Below, one piece after another: positions 7,259 through 15,783 of a stretch of 64,000 nucleotides of DNA. This stretch comes from Candidatus Termititenax sp. GTDB taxonomy: Bacteria > Margulisbacteria > Riflemargulisbacteria > GWF2-35-9 > DYQY01. Made by a program: the position numbers and the translations under genes. The notes beneath the pieces are model-generated. The model made no database searches and was not told where the DNA came from. It was given only the letters and a program-made list of their open reading frames with translations. The stretch lies in contig DYQY01000005.1 in the NCBI GenBank assembly GCA_020719045.1, positions 1 to 64,000 on the forward strand, given 5' to 3'. Every line of letters starts with the position of its first letter. Position 1 is the first letter of the stretch.

Positions 7259-8326
7259 CTATAGTACGACTGTCCAGCCAAACGTATCCTCTGTTCTTCC
7301 ATACTGTATGTCAGTTAGTTCTTTGTAGATTCTTTCCGTTAAACTCTCTGAAGAATGGTTTACTATGTTATAGTCTTTGCCTTTATAGCAGATTGTACTT
7401 ACAGGTGTGATTACAACAGCTGTTCCAGAACCAAAACATTCAGTGATTTTACCAGCCGCGATGTCTTCAGCTATTTCATTAATGTCTAGCTTATATTCTT
7501 CAACCTCTATTCCTAGATGTTTAGCTAAGGTAATAACGCTGTTTCTGGTTATTCCAGGTAGAATGCTTCCATTAAGCACTGGAGTTTTAAGCTTATCTTT
7601 ATAGACAAAGAAAATATTCATTGTTCCTACTTCTTCAGCATATTTTCTATGTACCCCGTCTAGCCAAAGAACTTGAGAGTAACCTTTCAGCTGAGCTTCT
7701 TTATTCGCCAGAAGAGATGCTGCGTAGTTTCCGCCAGTTTTAGCCTCACCAGTACCTCCCGGTACTGCTCTTACGTATTTATCCTCAGCAATGATTCTTA
7801 GACCGCCTTTGGTTTGATAATATGCTCCAACAGGGCTAAGAATAACAAAGTAAAGATAGTCATTAGATGCTTTATGTCCAATCATTGCATCAGTGCCAAT
7901 CATGGTTGGGCGGATATATAAACTAGAGTTGTCGAGATTAGGTATCCATCTTTTTTCAAGTTTGATAAGTTTGTATAGTGACTTTAAACAAAAATCAACA
8001 TCTAGTTCAGGCATACACATTCTAAGAGCGCTGTTATTTAGTCTAAGAAAATTTTCTTTAGGTCTGAATAATCCAATGTTTCCATCTTCTCTATAGTAAG
8101 CTTTCATGCCTTCAAATATTTCTTGGGAGTAATGTAAACAGGTCATTGCTGGTGATACTTCAAAGTTTTTATACTCTTTAATTTTTGCATCATGCCATTC
8201 TTTTTCAGGTGAATAAGAGATGGTCAGCATTCTGTCAGTATAGTTTTTGCCAAATACTAGATTGTTAAAATCTGGAAGGTCCTTTTTGTTAACTGTATCT
8301 TGTATTGTCAGATTTGTGATATCCAT
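7259..8326 (-). CDS. ilvE: Branched-chain amino acid aminotransferase (group II type)
   Basis: Transfers the amino group between glutamate and the keto acids of leucine, isoleucine and valine, with pyridoxal phosphate in the cytoplasm. The 355-residue length and motifs are those of the longer BCAT class: LHYSQEIFEGMKAY, YIRPTMIGTD, K196 in GTGEAKTGGNYAAS as the PLP lysine, EEVGTMNIFF, and ECFGSGTAVV. It has its own promoter (8357-8385) and AGGAG before ATG. No T-box or leader-peptide attenuator is visible upstream. Confidence 0.96.
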   Translation of the reverse strand: MDITNLTIQDTVNKKDLPDFNNLVFGKNYTDRMLTISYSPEKEWHDAKIKEYKNFEVSPAMTCLHYSQEIFEGMKAYYREDGNIGLFRPKENFLRLNNSALRMCMPELDVDFCLKSLYKLIKLEKRWIPNLDNSSLYIRPTMIGTDAMIGHKASNDYLYFVILSPVGAYYQTKGGLRIIAEDKYVRAVPGGTGEAKTGGNYAASLLANKEAQLKGYSQVLWLDGVHRKYAEEVGTMNIFFVYKDKLKTPVLNGSILPGITRNSVITLAKHLGIEVEEYKLDINEIAEDIAAGKITECFGSGTAVVITPVSTICYKGKDYNIVNHSSESLTERIYKELTDIQYGRTEDTFGWTVVL

Positions 8327-8356
8327 AAGAAGCTCCTTGATGGTTTTTGTAAAGCA

Positions 8357-8385
8357 ATTATACGAAGATTAGTCCATTCGTTCAA
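8357..8385 (-). promoter_or_regulatory. Promoter of ilvE
   Basis: Minus-strand TTGAAC (8380-8385), a 17-base spacer and a perfect TATAAT (8357-8362). Transcription would start near 8350, giving a leader of about 24 bases that includes the AGGAG site. It is divergent from the promoter at 8404. Confidence 0.75.
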
Positions 8386-8403
8386 CCGTTCATTCTTGAA
8401 TCT

Positions 8404-8432
8404 TTGCAACATAACAAAAAATTTGGTAAACT
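8404..8432 (+). promoter_or_regulatory. Promoter of the membrane gene at 8453
   Basis: TTGCAA (8404-8409), a 17-base spacer and TAAACT (8427-8432) preceded by TGG. The start would be near 8439 and the GAGGGG ribosome site follows closely. Confidence 0.5.
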
Positions 8433-8452
8433 CTATCTAAAAGAGGGGTAAG

Positions 8453-9112
8453 ATGTTATTTAAGATAATAGATTGTTATACAAAAGGTTGGCAAATTGCT
8501 AAGAAAAATATTGTTTTTTTAATTGGCAGTTTTGGTGGCGTTTTTTTATTTCTAGAAGTAATCAGGTACTTAAGTAATCTAGCAGTAGAGAGTTTATTTA
8601 TTGGTCTAATAACAACAGCCTTGTTTGTTTTTTCAATATGTCTTTTTTATTTGGGAATTACGAAAGTGATGGTTAGCCTAAGTAAGGACGAAGAAGCAAG
8701 CATTAAAGACCTTTTTAGTCAGTGGAACCTTATTTTAAATATGCTTTTCTTATATGTGTTTTCTATAGCTATTTTCTTTGTTATCCATGAGTTCTTTATG
8801 TTTTTTGCAGAGGTTTCAGGTTTCCCTAACCTTTTTGCATTAGCTTGGATAATAATTGTTACTGTTGTGTTTGTGGTGTTTTTTTCTTTTGTAAATTTAT
8901 TAATGGTTAAATATCAGGATGGTCCAGTACATAGTCTTAGGCATAATTTATTAATTTCAAAGTCAAGTTTACTAGAGATAATTATTTTTTATGTTATATT
9001 TTTTATTATAAATATGGTGGGATTAATGGTTTTTTATATAGGACTTATCTTCACTCTCCCACTTACTCTTTTAGCTCAAGCAATTTTTTTAGACAAACTA
9101 GAAGAATTGTAG
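8453..9112 (+). CDS. Polytopic membrane protein
   Basis: A 219-residue protein with about five or six hydrophobic helices. These are at roughly residues 20-45, 48-72, 97-122, 124-152, 172-195 and 197-215. Soluble loops are short (SLSKDEEASIKDLFSQWN). The pattern recalls DUF975-like integral membrane proteins, but I cannot assign a function. GAGGGG lies just before ATG. It stands alone between ilvE (divergent) and the rpmG promoter. Confidence 0.65.
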   Translation: MLFKIIDCYTKGWQIAKKNIVFLIGSFGGVFLFLEVIRYLSNLAVESLFIGLITTALFVFSICLFYLGITKVMVSLSKDEEASIKDLFSQWNLILNMLFLYVFSIAIFFVIHEFFMFFAEVSGFPNLFALAWIIIVTVVFVVFFSFVNLLMVKYQDGPVHSLRHNLLISKSSLLEIIIFYVIFFIINMVGLMVFYIGLIFTLPLTLLAQAIFLDKLEEL

Positions 9113-9124
9113 GCAAAATATTGT

Positions 9125-9153
9125 TTGACACTGCTTCTCAACTATGATAAATT
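9125..9153 (+). promoter_or_regulatory. Promoter of rpmG-trnW-secE-nusG and downstream genes
   Basis: TTGACA (9125-9130), a 17-base spacer and TAAATT (9148-9153). It is the first promoter of the 30-kb plus-strand block. The expected start near 9160 leaves a short leader before AAGGAGA and the rpmG TTG. Confidence 0.6.
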
Positions 9154-9195
9154 GACCAACTGTTGATTTTATAAACAGACATAAAGGAGAATACG

Positions 9196-9343
9196 TTGAG
9201 AGTACTTGCTACACTAGAATGCACAGAATGCAAAAGAAGAAATTACGCAACTAATAAAAATAAAAAGAATACCACTGAAAAGTTGGAGCTTAAGAAGTAT
9301 TGTAAATGGGATAAGAAACATACAATACATAAGGAGATCAAAT

Positions 9344-9345
<2 letters not shown>
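9196..9345 (+). CDS. rpmG: 50S ribosomal protein L33
   Basis: A 49-residue protein. It reads [13 protein letters not shown] near the start, then [20 protein letters not shown]. The first CxxC knuckle of the L33 zinc ribbon is intact. In the second only one Cys remains (YCKWDKKH), so zinc binding is doubtful. It begins at TTG 9196 after AAGGAGA at 9184-9190. Its TAG stop shares two bases with the first nucleotides of tRNA-Trp. L33 next to trnW-secE-nusG is a common bacterial arrangement. Confidence 0.92.
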
Positions 9346-9420
<75 letters not shown>

Positions 9421-9435
9421 GGATGATAAAAAATT

Positions 9436-9621
9436 ATGAAACTAATAGGATACTTACAAGACACTAAACAAGAGCTAAAAAAAGTTACTTGGCCAACAAA
9501 GAACAAAGTATTGTCTTTAGTGGTTGTTGTTTTTGTGATAGTATTAGTGGTCCTTGGATATGTGTTTATCGTGGACTCGTTGGTAACATTCGTTTTTAGG
9601 CTATTAGGAAGGTTAATATAA
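9436..9621 (+). CDS. secE: Preprotein translocase subunit SecE
   Basis: A 61-residue single-membrane-helix subunit of the SecYEG channel. The conserved amphipathic stretch QELKKVTWPTKNKV (residues 12-25) precedes the transmembrane helix (about 29-52). This is the short bacterial form with one helix, not the three-helix form of E. coli. No strong Shine-Dalgarno is seen before ATG (only GATGATAAAAAA). It follows tRNA-Trp by 15 bases. Confidence 0.95.
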   Translation: MKLIGYLQDTKQELKKVTWPTKNKVLSLVVVVFVIVLVVLGYVFIVDSLVTFVFRLLGRLI

Positions 9622-9634
9622 TAAGGATATGGAA

Positions 9635-10243
9635 ATGACAGAAGAAATAAATGAAGTAGAAGTAACAGAAGAAGTAGAAGTAACAGAAGAAGTTGAAGTT
9701 AAAGAAGATAAGAACCAAGGCGATTGGTATATTATTCAGACATATTCGAATTATGAGCATAAAGTTAAAAGTAGCTTAGAGAACAGAATACAAACACTTA
9801 AGCTTACTGATAAAGTTTTTGAAATATTAATACCTGAAGAAGAAGTTGTTGAAGTTAAGAACAACAAAAAGGTAGAAAAAGTAAGAAAGATGTATCCAGG
9901 ATATATTTTCGTTAGAATGGTTTTTGATTCTGAACTATGGTACGTAATGAAAAAAGTACCTGGTCTATCAAAATTTATGGGTGACGCAACAGCACCAGTA
10001 CCTGTTAGAGATGAAGAGATGCTAAAGGTATTAAGACAAGTTGGAGTTAAGGTTCAGAAGTTTCAAGTGGACTTTGAGGTCGGAGACATGGTTAAGATTA
10101 TTTCTGGTCCATTCAGAGGATATAATGGTCCAGTTAAAGAAATTAATGCAGAAAAAGGAAAAATCAAATCTACAATTCTCATATTTGGTAGAGAGACGCC
10201 AGTGGAAATTGGATTTGATCAGATAGAAAAAGCAGCAGAATAA
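9635..10243 (+). CDS. nusG: Transcription termination/antitermination factor NusG
   Basis: Binds RNA polymerase and couples it to Rho or the ribosome. The NGN domain (WYIIQTYSNYE, MYPGYIFVRM, VPGLSKFMG) covers about residues 30-135. The KOW domain (VGDMVKIISGPFRGYNG) lies at about 145-200. The N-terminus has an unusual acidic extension of ~25 residues with repeated VEVTEE units. I choose ATG 9635 because AAGGA at 9623-9627 is too close to the in-frame ATG at 9629. Confidence 0.96.
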   Translation: MTEEINEVEVTEEVEVTEEVEVKEDKNQGDWYIIQTYSNYEHKVKSSLENRIQTLKLTDKVFEILIPEEEVVEVKNNKKVEKVRKMYPGYIFVRMVFDSELWYVMKKVPGLSKFMGDATAPVPVRDEEMLKVLRQVGVKVQKFQVDFEVGDMVKIISGPFRGYNGPVKEINAEKGKIKSTILIFGRETPVEIGFDQIEKAAE

Positions 10244-10264
10244 TATTGTACGGAGGGTTCGGCA

Positions 10265-10690
10265 GTGGCAAAGAAAATTAAAGGTTACATAAAGTTACAA
10301 ATACAAGCAGGTAAAGCCAATCCTGCGCCACCTATTGGTCCAGCATTAGGACAACAAGGTGTTAATATTATGGAGTTCTGTAAGTCATACAATGACAGAA
10401 CAAAGGATATGGCAGGACAGGTAATTCCAGTAGTTATTACTGTTTATGATGACAGGAGTTTCGAGTTTATATTAAAGACACCTCCAGTTTCTGATTTATT
10501 AAAGAAATATGCGAAGATTCAAAAAGGTTCACCAGAGCCAAACAAAAATAAAGTTGGTACTGTTTCTATGCAACAGATTAAAGAAATTGCCGAGATTAAA
10601 ATAAAAGACTTAAATGCAAATACTATGGATGCCGCGATGAAAATCGTTATGGGATCAGCAAGAAGTATGGGCATTAATGTAACGGAGTAG
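10265..10690 (+). CDS. rplK: 50S ribosomal protein L11
   Basis: Forms the GTPase-associated centre on 23S rRNA. 141 residues with [20 protein letters not shown], the proline-rich thiostrepton-binding N-domain, and the RNA-binding C-domain ending [12 protein letters not shown]. It starts at GTG with GGAGG at 10252-10256. It is followed 13 bases later by rplA. Confidence 0.97.
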   Translation: MAKKIKGYIKLQIQAGKANPAPPIGPALGQQGVNIMEFCKSYNDRTKDMAGQVIPVVITVYDDRSFEFILKTPPVSDLLKKYAKIQKGSPEPNKNKVGTVSMQQIKEIAEIKIKDLNANTMDAAMKIVMGSARSMGINVTE

Positions 10691-10703
10691 ATGGAGGACC
10701 AGA

Positions 10704-11393
10704 ATGAAAAAGTATTCAAAAGTATATAATCAGAATCTAGCATTAATAGAAAAAAACTTATATTCATTAGACGAAGGCATTGAGTGTCTTAAGAAAATGG
10801 AATCAGCAAAGTTTGATGAAACGGTAGAGTTTACAGTTAAGTTAGGCGTTGATGTAAGACAAAGCGATCAACAAGTTAGAGGAACATTAATTCTTCCTCA
10901 TGGTATTGGTAAGAAGATAAAGATAGTTGTAATTGCTAAAGGTGAAAAAGTTACAGAAGCTGAGAAAGCTGGAGCTGATGAAGTTGGCAGTGAAGATATG
11001 GTTGATAAGATTAAAGCTGGATGGGTAGATTTCGATATATTACTAACAACACCAGATATGATGAAGGATGTAGGTCAACTTGGTAAAGTTTTAGGTAAAA
11101 GAGGATTAATGCCTTCACCAAAAACTGGAACAATCACCTTTGATATTAAGAAGGCAATTGATGAGTTTAGAAAAGGTAAGATTGAGTATCGTGCTGACAA
11201 ATATGGAATAGTTCATATGCCTGTTGGTAAAAAGGGTTTTGATAACCAGAAGTTAAAAGAAAACATCTTAGCTGTTTACGATGTTTTACAAAAAGTAAAA
11301 CCAGCTTCTGCAAAAGGAGTATATTTGAAGGGAGTATATCTAGCAGCGACAATGAGTCCTGGTATAGATATAGATTCTTCGACAATAGCATAA
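10704..11393 (+). CDS. rplA: 50S ribosomal protein L1
   Basis: Builds the mobile L1 stalk at the ribosomal E site and in many bacteria represses its own operon. 229 residues, usual length. Motifs are KFDETVEF, LPHGIGK, GKVLGKRGLMPSPKTGT and VYLKGVYLAATMSPG. ATG is preceded by GGAGG. The L10 leader follows it directly. Confidence 0.97.
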   Translation: MKKYSKVYNQNLALIEKNLYSLDEGIECLKKMESAKFDETVEFTVKLGVDVRQSDQQVRGTLILPHGIGKKIKIVVIAKGEKVTEAEKAGADEVGSEDMVDKIKAGWVDFDILLTTPDMMKDVGQLGKVLGKRGLMPSPKTGTITFDIKKAIDEFRKGKIEYRADKYGIVHMPVGKKGFDNQKLKENILAVYDVLQKVKPASAKGVYLKGVYLAATMSPGIDIDSSTIA

Positions 11394-11398
11394 GTTTT

Positions 11399-11505
11399 TA
11401 ACCTAAGACAGTAGGGGCGTTATGCTTAAAAATAACCCTGCCGAGGATAAAAGTACTTTAAAGAAACTTAAAGTGTCTCTTTGTTCTGCGGTTTGGGAGA
11501 AGAGG
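11399..11505 (+). ncRNA. Ribosomal protein L10 leader
   Basis: The 124-base gap before rplJ holds the L10-leader core AGACAGTAGGGG (11406-11417) pairing toward CCCTGCCGAGGAT, then a longer imperfect stem ending near TTTGTTCTGCGG. In many bacteria the L10-L7/L12 complex binds this kink-turn-containing leader and represses rplJL. Recognition is from sequence pattern. Exact ends are approximate. Confidence 0.8.
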
Positions 11506-11517
11506 AGGAAATAGATA

Positions 11518-12045
11518 GTGGTAAACCAAAAGAATAAAGATGCTTTACAAGGTATCAAACAAACATTCTTAGAAAATCAATATGTGTATATGGTAGATTA
11601 TAAAGGTCTTACCGTAAGCAAGATTTCAGAACTTCGTAATCAACTTAGACAAAGTGAATCAGAAATGAAAGTATTGAAGAATACTTTAGTATTGATTGTT
11701 TTACAAGAAATGTACCCAGAGGTATATGCTCAAGTAAAAGATGTTCTTAAGGGGCCAACTGCAATAATTTTTTCACAGAAAGACCCAGTTGCACCAGCTA
11801 AGGCATTAGTTGATTTTTCCAAGAAGAATGAAAGTATGACACTTAAGGGTGGCATTCTTGAATCAAAGATTATTAACGGAGATGAGATAAAAGTTTTATC
11901 TGCATTACCATCTAAAGAAATTCTTATTGCTAAATTACTTATGTTGCTCAACAGTCCAATTACAGGATTCGTTGGTGCATTACAAGGTAATATTAGAAAT
12001 TTTGTTTATATCTTAGATGCTATAAAAGATAAGAAGTCAGCTTAA
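11518..12045 (+). CDS. rplJ: 50S ribosomal protein L10
   Basis: Base of the L7/L12 stalk. 175 residues. The rRNA-binding N-domain shows VDYKGLTVSKISELRNQLR and VLKNTL. GPTAIIFS and the KGGILESKII segment follow, and the C-terminal helix that carries L7/L12 dimers ends the protein. GTG start after GAGGAGGAA. Preceded by the L10 leader, so likely autoregulated with rplL. Confidence 0.97.
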   Translation: MVNQKNKDALQGIKQTFLENQYVYMVDYKGLTVSKISELRNQLRQSESEMKVLKNTLVLIVLQEMYPEVYAQVKDVLKGPTAIIFSQKDPVAPAKALVDFSKKNESMTLKGGILESKIINGDEIKVLSALPSKEILIAKLLMLLNSPITGFVGALQGNIRNFVYILDAIKDKKSA

Positions 12046-12080
12046 ATTAAATTTAAAATAAAAAGGAGGTGAGTATAGAG

Positions 12081-12476
12081 ATGGAAATAACATTAAGTAA
12101 AGAAGCACAAGCAGTAATGGATACTGTAGAAAAGATGTCTGTTCTAGAACTTTCACAATTAGTGAAAGCATTAGAAGAGAAGTTCGGTGTAACTGCTGCT
12201 GCTCCTGTAGCTGTAGCTGCTCCGGCAGCTGTTGGTGGTGGAGATGCTGTAGCACAAGAAGTAAGTGATGAGGTCTCTGTCGTATTGGCATCAGCTGGCG
12301 ACAAGAAGATCGCTGTACTTAAAGTAGTAAGAGAGATTACTGGGCTAGGACTTAAGGAAGCTAAGGACGTTGTAGACAATTGTCCAAAGCCAATTAAAGA
12401 AGGCGTTACAAAGGCAGAAGCTCAAGAGATAAAAGCTAAACTTGAAGCTGAAGGCGGAAAAGTAGAAATAAAGTAG
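12081..12476 (+). CDS. rplL: 50S ribosomal protein L7/L12
   Basis: Stalk protein that recruits translation GTPases. 131 residues: N-terminal dimerisation domain (1-38), Ala/Gly/Pro hinge (about 40-58), and a C-domain with [20 protein letters not shown]. An in-frame GTG at 12069 overlaps the GGAGG (12065-12069), so ATG 12081 is the start. Its low-complexity Ala-rich hinge makes long spurious open frames on the other strand. Confidence 0.97.
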   Translation: MEITLSKEAQAVMDTVEKMSVLELSQLVKALEEKFGVTAAAPVAVAAPAAVGGGDAVAQEVSDEVSVVLASAGDKKIAVLKVVREITGLGLKEAKDVVDNCPKPIKEGVTKAEAQEIKAKLEAEGGKVEIK

Positions 12477-12497
12477 CATTTAATGTATTGGTAGATA

Positions 12498-12527
12498 ATT
12501 GAGGAGGAAGGAAACTTTCTCCTCAAT
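12498..12527 (+). promoter_or_regulatory. Hairpin between rplL and rpoB
   Basis: A stem ATTGAGGAG / CTCCTCAAT extended by GAAG / CTTT with a GAAA tetraloop, 13 bp in all. It is followed by AAATTTT, not a full U-tract. It fits a partial terminator or RNase III processing site that sets the lower level of rpoBC relative to rplL, as known in E. coli at this junction. The role here is inference. Confidence 0.65.
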
Positions 12528-12554
12528 AAATTTTATATAAGAGGTGATTTATTA

Positions 12555-15500
12555 GTGGCTACGAAAACAATTGCTCCAAGAGAAAATTTATATAATTCAG
12601 AGGTTATAGATAAAATAGATGTTCCCAATCTAATTAGTCTACAAGTAGATTCGTTTGAAGATTTCGTAAAAAATGGTATTAAGGAAGAATTAGAAGCTAT
12701 ATCTCCAATAAAGGGGTTTGGTAATAGACTAGAACTTGAGTTTCTAGATCAATATAAATTAGATGAGCCAGATTTTGATTTGGAAGAATGTAAAGAAAGA
12801 GAACTAACTTATTCTGCTCCGTTAAGGTGCAAAGTAAGGTTGCTTGATAAAGAAACAGGTGAAGTAAAAGAGCAGGAAGTATATATGGGGAATATTCCTG
12901 TTATGACAAAGAAAGGGACTTTTTTAATTAATGGAGCTGAAAGAGTCATCGTTAGCCAATTTGTTCGTTCACCAGGTGTTTATTTTAAAGAAAAAAGAGA
13001 TAAGCAAGGTTTTATAACCTTTCATGCCACTGTAATCCCTAATAGAGGAGCTTGGTTAGAAGTTGAAACGGATAAGCAAGGAAACTTTTATGTACATATT
13101 AATAAGGTAAGAAAATTACATTTAAACGTTTTTCTTGGAGCCTTAGGCATTGAAGAAAAAGAGATGATTAAGAATATTGCAGAAAAAGACCTTATTAAAC
13201 AAACAATAGAAAAAAGTGGCGTTCATGGTTTAGAGGATTCACTAAGAGAAGTTTATTACAAACTAAAACCAGGTGATCCTTTTAATAAAGATGCTGCTCA
13301 TAACTTAATGAAGGGTTTATTCTTTAACTCAAAAACTTTCGATTTAGGTAAAGTAGGACGTTATAAAATGAACAACAGATTAGGTCTAAAAGTTGATGAG
13401 AATCAAGTTCTCTTAACTAACGAAGATATTTTTGCTGTAGTTAATGAAATTGGTAAATTAATGACTGGCGAAGGTTTAACAGACGATATCGATCATTTAG
13501 GTAACAGAAGAGTAAGATGTGCTGGCGAGTTAATGCAGAAACAATTAAGAGTTGGTCTTGCAAGACTTGAGAGACTAATTAATGAGCAAATGACTGTTAA
13601 TGAGCCTGATCAGATTGTTCCTCAGAAACTAATCAACATTAGACCACTAATGGCAGTTATGAGAGAATTTTTTGGTACATCACAATTATCACAGTTTATG
13701 GACCAGACTAATCCTCTTGCTGAGTTAACTCACAGAAGAAGATTATCAGCTTTAGGTCCAGGAGGTTTAACAAAGGAAAGAGCTGGATTTGAAGTTAGAG
13801 ACATTCATCCATCTCATTATGGCAGAATATGCGTTGTAGAAACACCTGAAGGACAGAACGCAGGTCTTATTGGACCATTGTCGTTATTTGCTAAGACAAA
13901 CAAGTTTGGTTTTATTGAAACTCCATACTTAAAAGTAACAAAAGGTAAGATTACAAAAGAAGTTGTTTATTTAACAGCTGATATTGAAGATTACTACAGA
14001 ATTGCTCCTTATGATGTTAAGAGCAGTGATAATGTTATTGTTGAGGACAGAGTACCTGTTAGATACAGAAAAGAATTCGTTTATGCTAAAAAAGATGAGG
14101 TTAATTACATTGGTATATCACCAAGACAAATGTTTGGTATATCAACAGCGTTAATTCCATTCCTTGAGCATAACGACGCAAATAGAGCGCTGATGGGTTC
14201 AAACATGCAACGTCAAGCTACTCCACTTGTTAAACCAGATAGAGCATATGTTGGTACAGGTCTAGAAATAGATATTGCTAAATATGCAGGTTCATTATGT
14301 TTAGCAGATGCAGACGGTGAAGTTACTTATGTTGATGGCAACAAAATAGTTGTTAAAGAAAAAGATAAAGAAACCACTTATGGCTTATTAAAGTTCCAAA
14401 AGAGCAATCAGAATACTTGGGTAAACCAAAGACCGATTGTTTCTATGGGACAAAAAGTAAAAGAAGGTGACGTTCTTGCTGACGGAGCATCTGCAAAAGA
14501 TGGCGAGTTAGCACTAGGTAAGAACTTACTAATTGCGTTTATGTCTTGGGAAGGTCTAAACTTCGAAGACTCTATTGTAATCAGTGAGAAGCTAGTTAAG
14601 GATGATATGTTTACAACAGTTCATATTAGTAAGTTTGAAGTTGAAGTTAGAACAACTAAACTAGGTAATGAAGAACTAACAAGAGAAGTAGCAAATGTTT
14701 CAGAAGATTTGCTAAGTCAGCTAAATGAAGACGGTATCATCAGGGTTGGTTCTGAAGTTAAACCTGGCGATATTTTGGTTGGAAAAGTTACTCCAAAGGG
14801 TGAGTCTGAACCTCCTGCAGAAGAAAAGCTATTAAGAGCTATCTTCGGTGAAAAAGCTAGAGATATGAAAGACACATCATTAAGAGTACCACCAGGAGAA
14901 TTTGGAAAGATTATTAAGGTAAAAGAATTTTCAAAAGAAAATAAAGATAATTTACCGCCTGGAATTCTTAAGATTGTTAGAATATATATTGGTCAGCTTA
15001 GAAAAGTTCAGATTGGTGACAAAGTAGCTGGAAGACACGGAAACAAAGGTATTGTTTCTAAAATATTACCAGTTGAAGATATGCCAATGTTACCAGATGG
15101 TACACCAATTGATATGATTCTAAATCCACTAGGCGTTCCTTCTCGTATGAACGTTGGTCAGATTTATGAAACATTATTGGGTTCTGCTGCTCATTCTTTA
15201 AAGAAGCATTATGAAGTTAATCCTTTCGACGAAGTATTAGGTGAAGAAAACTCTTTAAAGGCTATAGCTACTCAGATAGACAAGGCTAAACTAGTGCCTG
15301 GGTATGAGTGGTTAGACAGTGATGGCAGAGTTACATTAAGAGACGGAAGAACTGGTATTCCTTTTGAAAGACAAGTATTTACTGGCTATATGTATATGTT
15401 AAAGTTAATCCATCAAGTTGATGATAAGATTCACGCAAGATCAACTGGTCCATACTCCTTAGTTACTCAACAGCCACTAGGAGGAAAAGCTCAGTTCGGT

Positions 15501-15755
15501 GGACAGAGATTTGGAGAGATGGAAGTTTGGGCACTAGAAGCTTATGGTGCAGCACACGTATTACAGGAAATGCTGACTATTAAATCGGACGATGTTACTG
15601 GAAGAGCAAAAGCTTATGAGTCAATCATTAAAGGTAAGACTATTCAGCGATTAGGTGTTCCAGAGTCATTTAAGGTACTTGTTAGAGAACTAAGAAGTAT
15701 TGCACTTGACCTTAAATTGTTGAATGAAGACAACGAAGAAATCGAAAGATTATAG
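12555..15755 (+). CDS. rpoB: RNA polymerase subunit beta
   Basis: 1066 residues, among the shorter bacterial forms and lacking the large insertions of the 1342-residue E. coli protein. Conserved parts include GTFLINGAERVIVSQ, the rifampicin region TSQLSQFMDQTNPLAELTHR, SHYGRICVVETPEGQN, SWEGLNFEDSIVIS, KVAGRHGNKG and the C-terminal GGKAQFGGQRFGEMEVWALE. Residues matching E. coli D516, H526 and S531 are D383, H393 and S398, the drug-sensitive state. GTG start. rpoC follows after 28 bases. Confidence 0.98.
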   Translation: MATKTIAPRENLYNSEVIDKIDVPNLISLQVDSFEDFVKNGIKEELEAISPIKGFGNRLELEFLDQYKLDEPDFDLEECKERELTYSAPLRCKVRLLDKETGEVKEQEVYMGNIPVMTKKGTFLINGAERVIVSQFVRSPGVYFKEKRDKQGFITFHATVIPNRGAWLEVETDKQGNFYVHINKVRKLHLNVFLGALGIEEKEMIKNIAEKDLIKQTIEKSGVHGLEDSLREVYYKLKPGDPFNKDAAHNLMKGLFFNSKTFDLGKVGRYKMNNRLGLKVDENQVLLTNEDIFAVVNEIGKLMTGEGLTDDIDHLGNRRVRCAGELMQKQLRVGLARLERLINEQMTVNEPDQIVPQKLINIRPLMAVMREFFGTSQLSQFMDQTNPLAELTHRRRLSALGPGGLTKERAGFEVRDIHPSHYGRICVVETPEGQNAGLIGPLSLFAKTNKFGFIETPYLKVTKGKITKEVVYLTADIEDYYRIAPYDVKSSDNVIVEDRVPVRYRKEFVYAKKDEVNYIGISPRQMFGISTALIPFLEHNDANRALMGSNMQRQATPLVKPDRAYVGTGLEIDIAKYAGSLCLADADGEVTYVDGNKIVVKEKDKETTYGLLKFQKSNQNTWVNQRPIVSMGQKVKEGDVLADGASAKDGELALGKNLLIAFMSWEGLNFEDSIVISEKLVKDDMFTTVHISKFEVEVRTTKLGNEELTREVANVSEDLLSQLNEDGIIRVGSEVKPGDILVGKVTPKGESEPPAEEKLLRAIFGEKARDMKDTSLRVPPGEFGKIIKVKEFSKENKDNLPPGILKIVRIYIGQLRKVQIGDKVAGRHGNKGIVSKILPVEDMPMLPDGTPIDMILNPLGVPSRMNVGQIYETLLGSAAHSLKKHYEVNPFDEVLGEENSLKAIATQIDKAKLVPGYEWLDSDGRVTLRDGRTGIPFERQVFTGYMYMLKLIHQVDDKIHARSTGPYSLVTQQPLGGKAQFGGQRFGEMEVWALEAYGAAHVLQEMLTIKSDDVTGRAKAYESIIKGKTIQRLGVPESFKVLVRELRSIALDLKLLNEDNEEIERL

Positions 15756-15783
15756 ACCATAAAGAAGGAGATGTGGAGCAGAT

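Noticed and set aside
8327-8350. T-box or leader peptide before ilvE
   Set aside because: The inferred leader is about 24 bases, too short, with no specifier or terminator.
12037-12379. Long minus-strand open frames opposite rplL
   Set aside because: They are products of the Ala/Gly-rich hinge codons of rplL and lack starts with ribosome sites or family resemblance.
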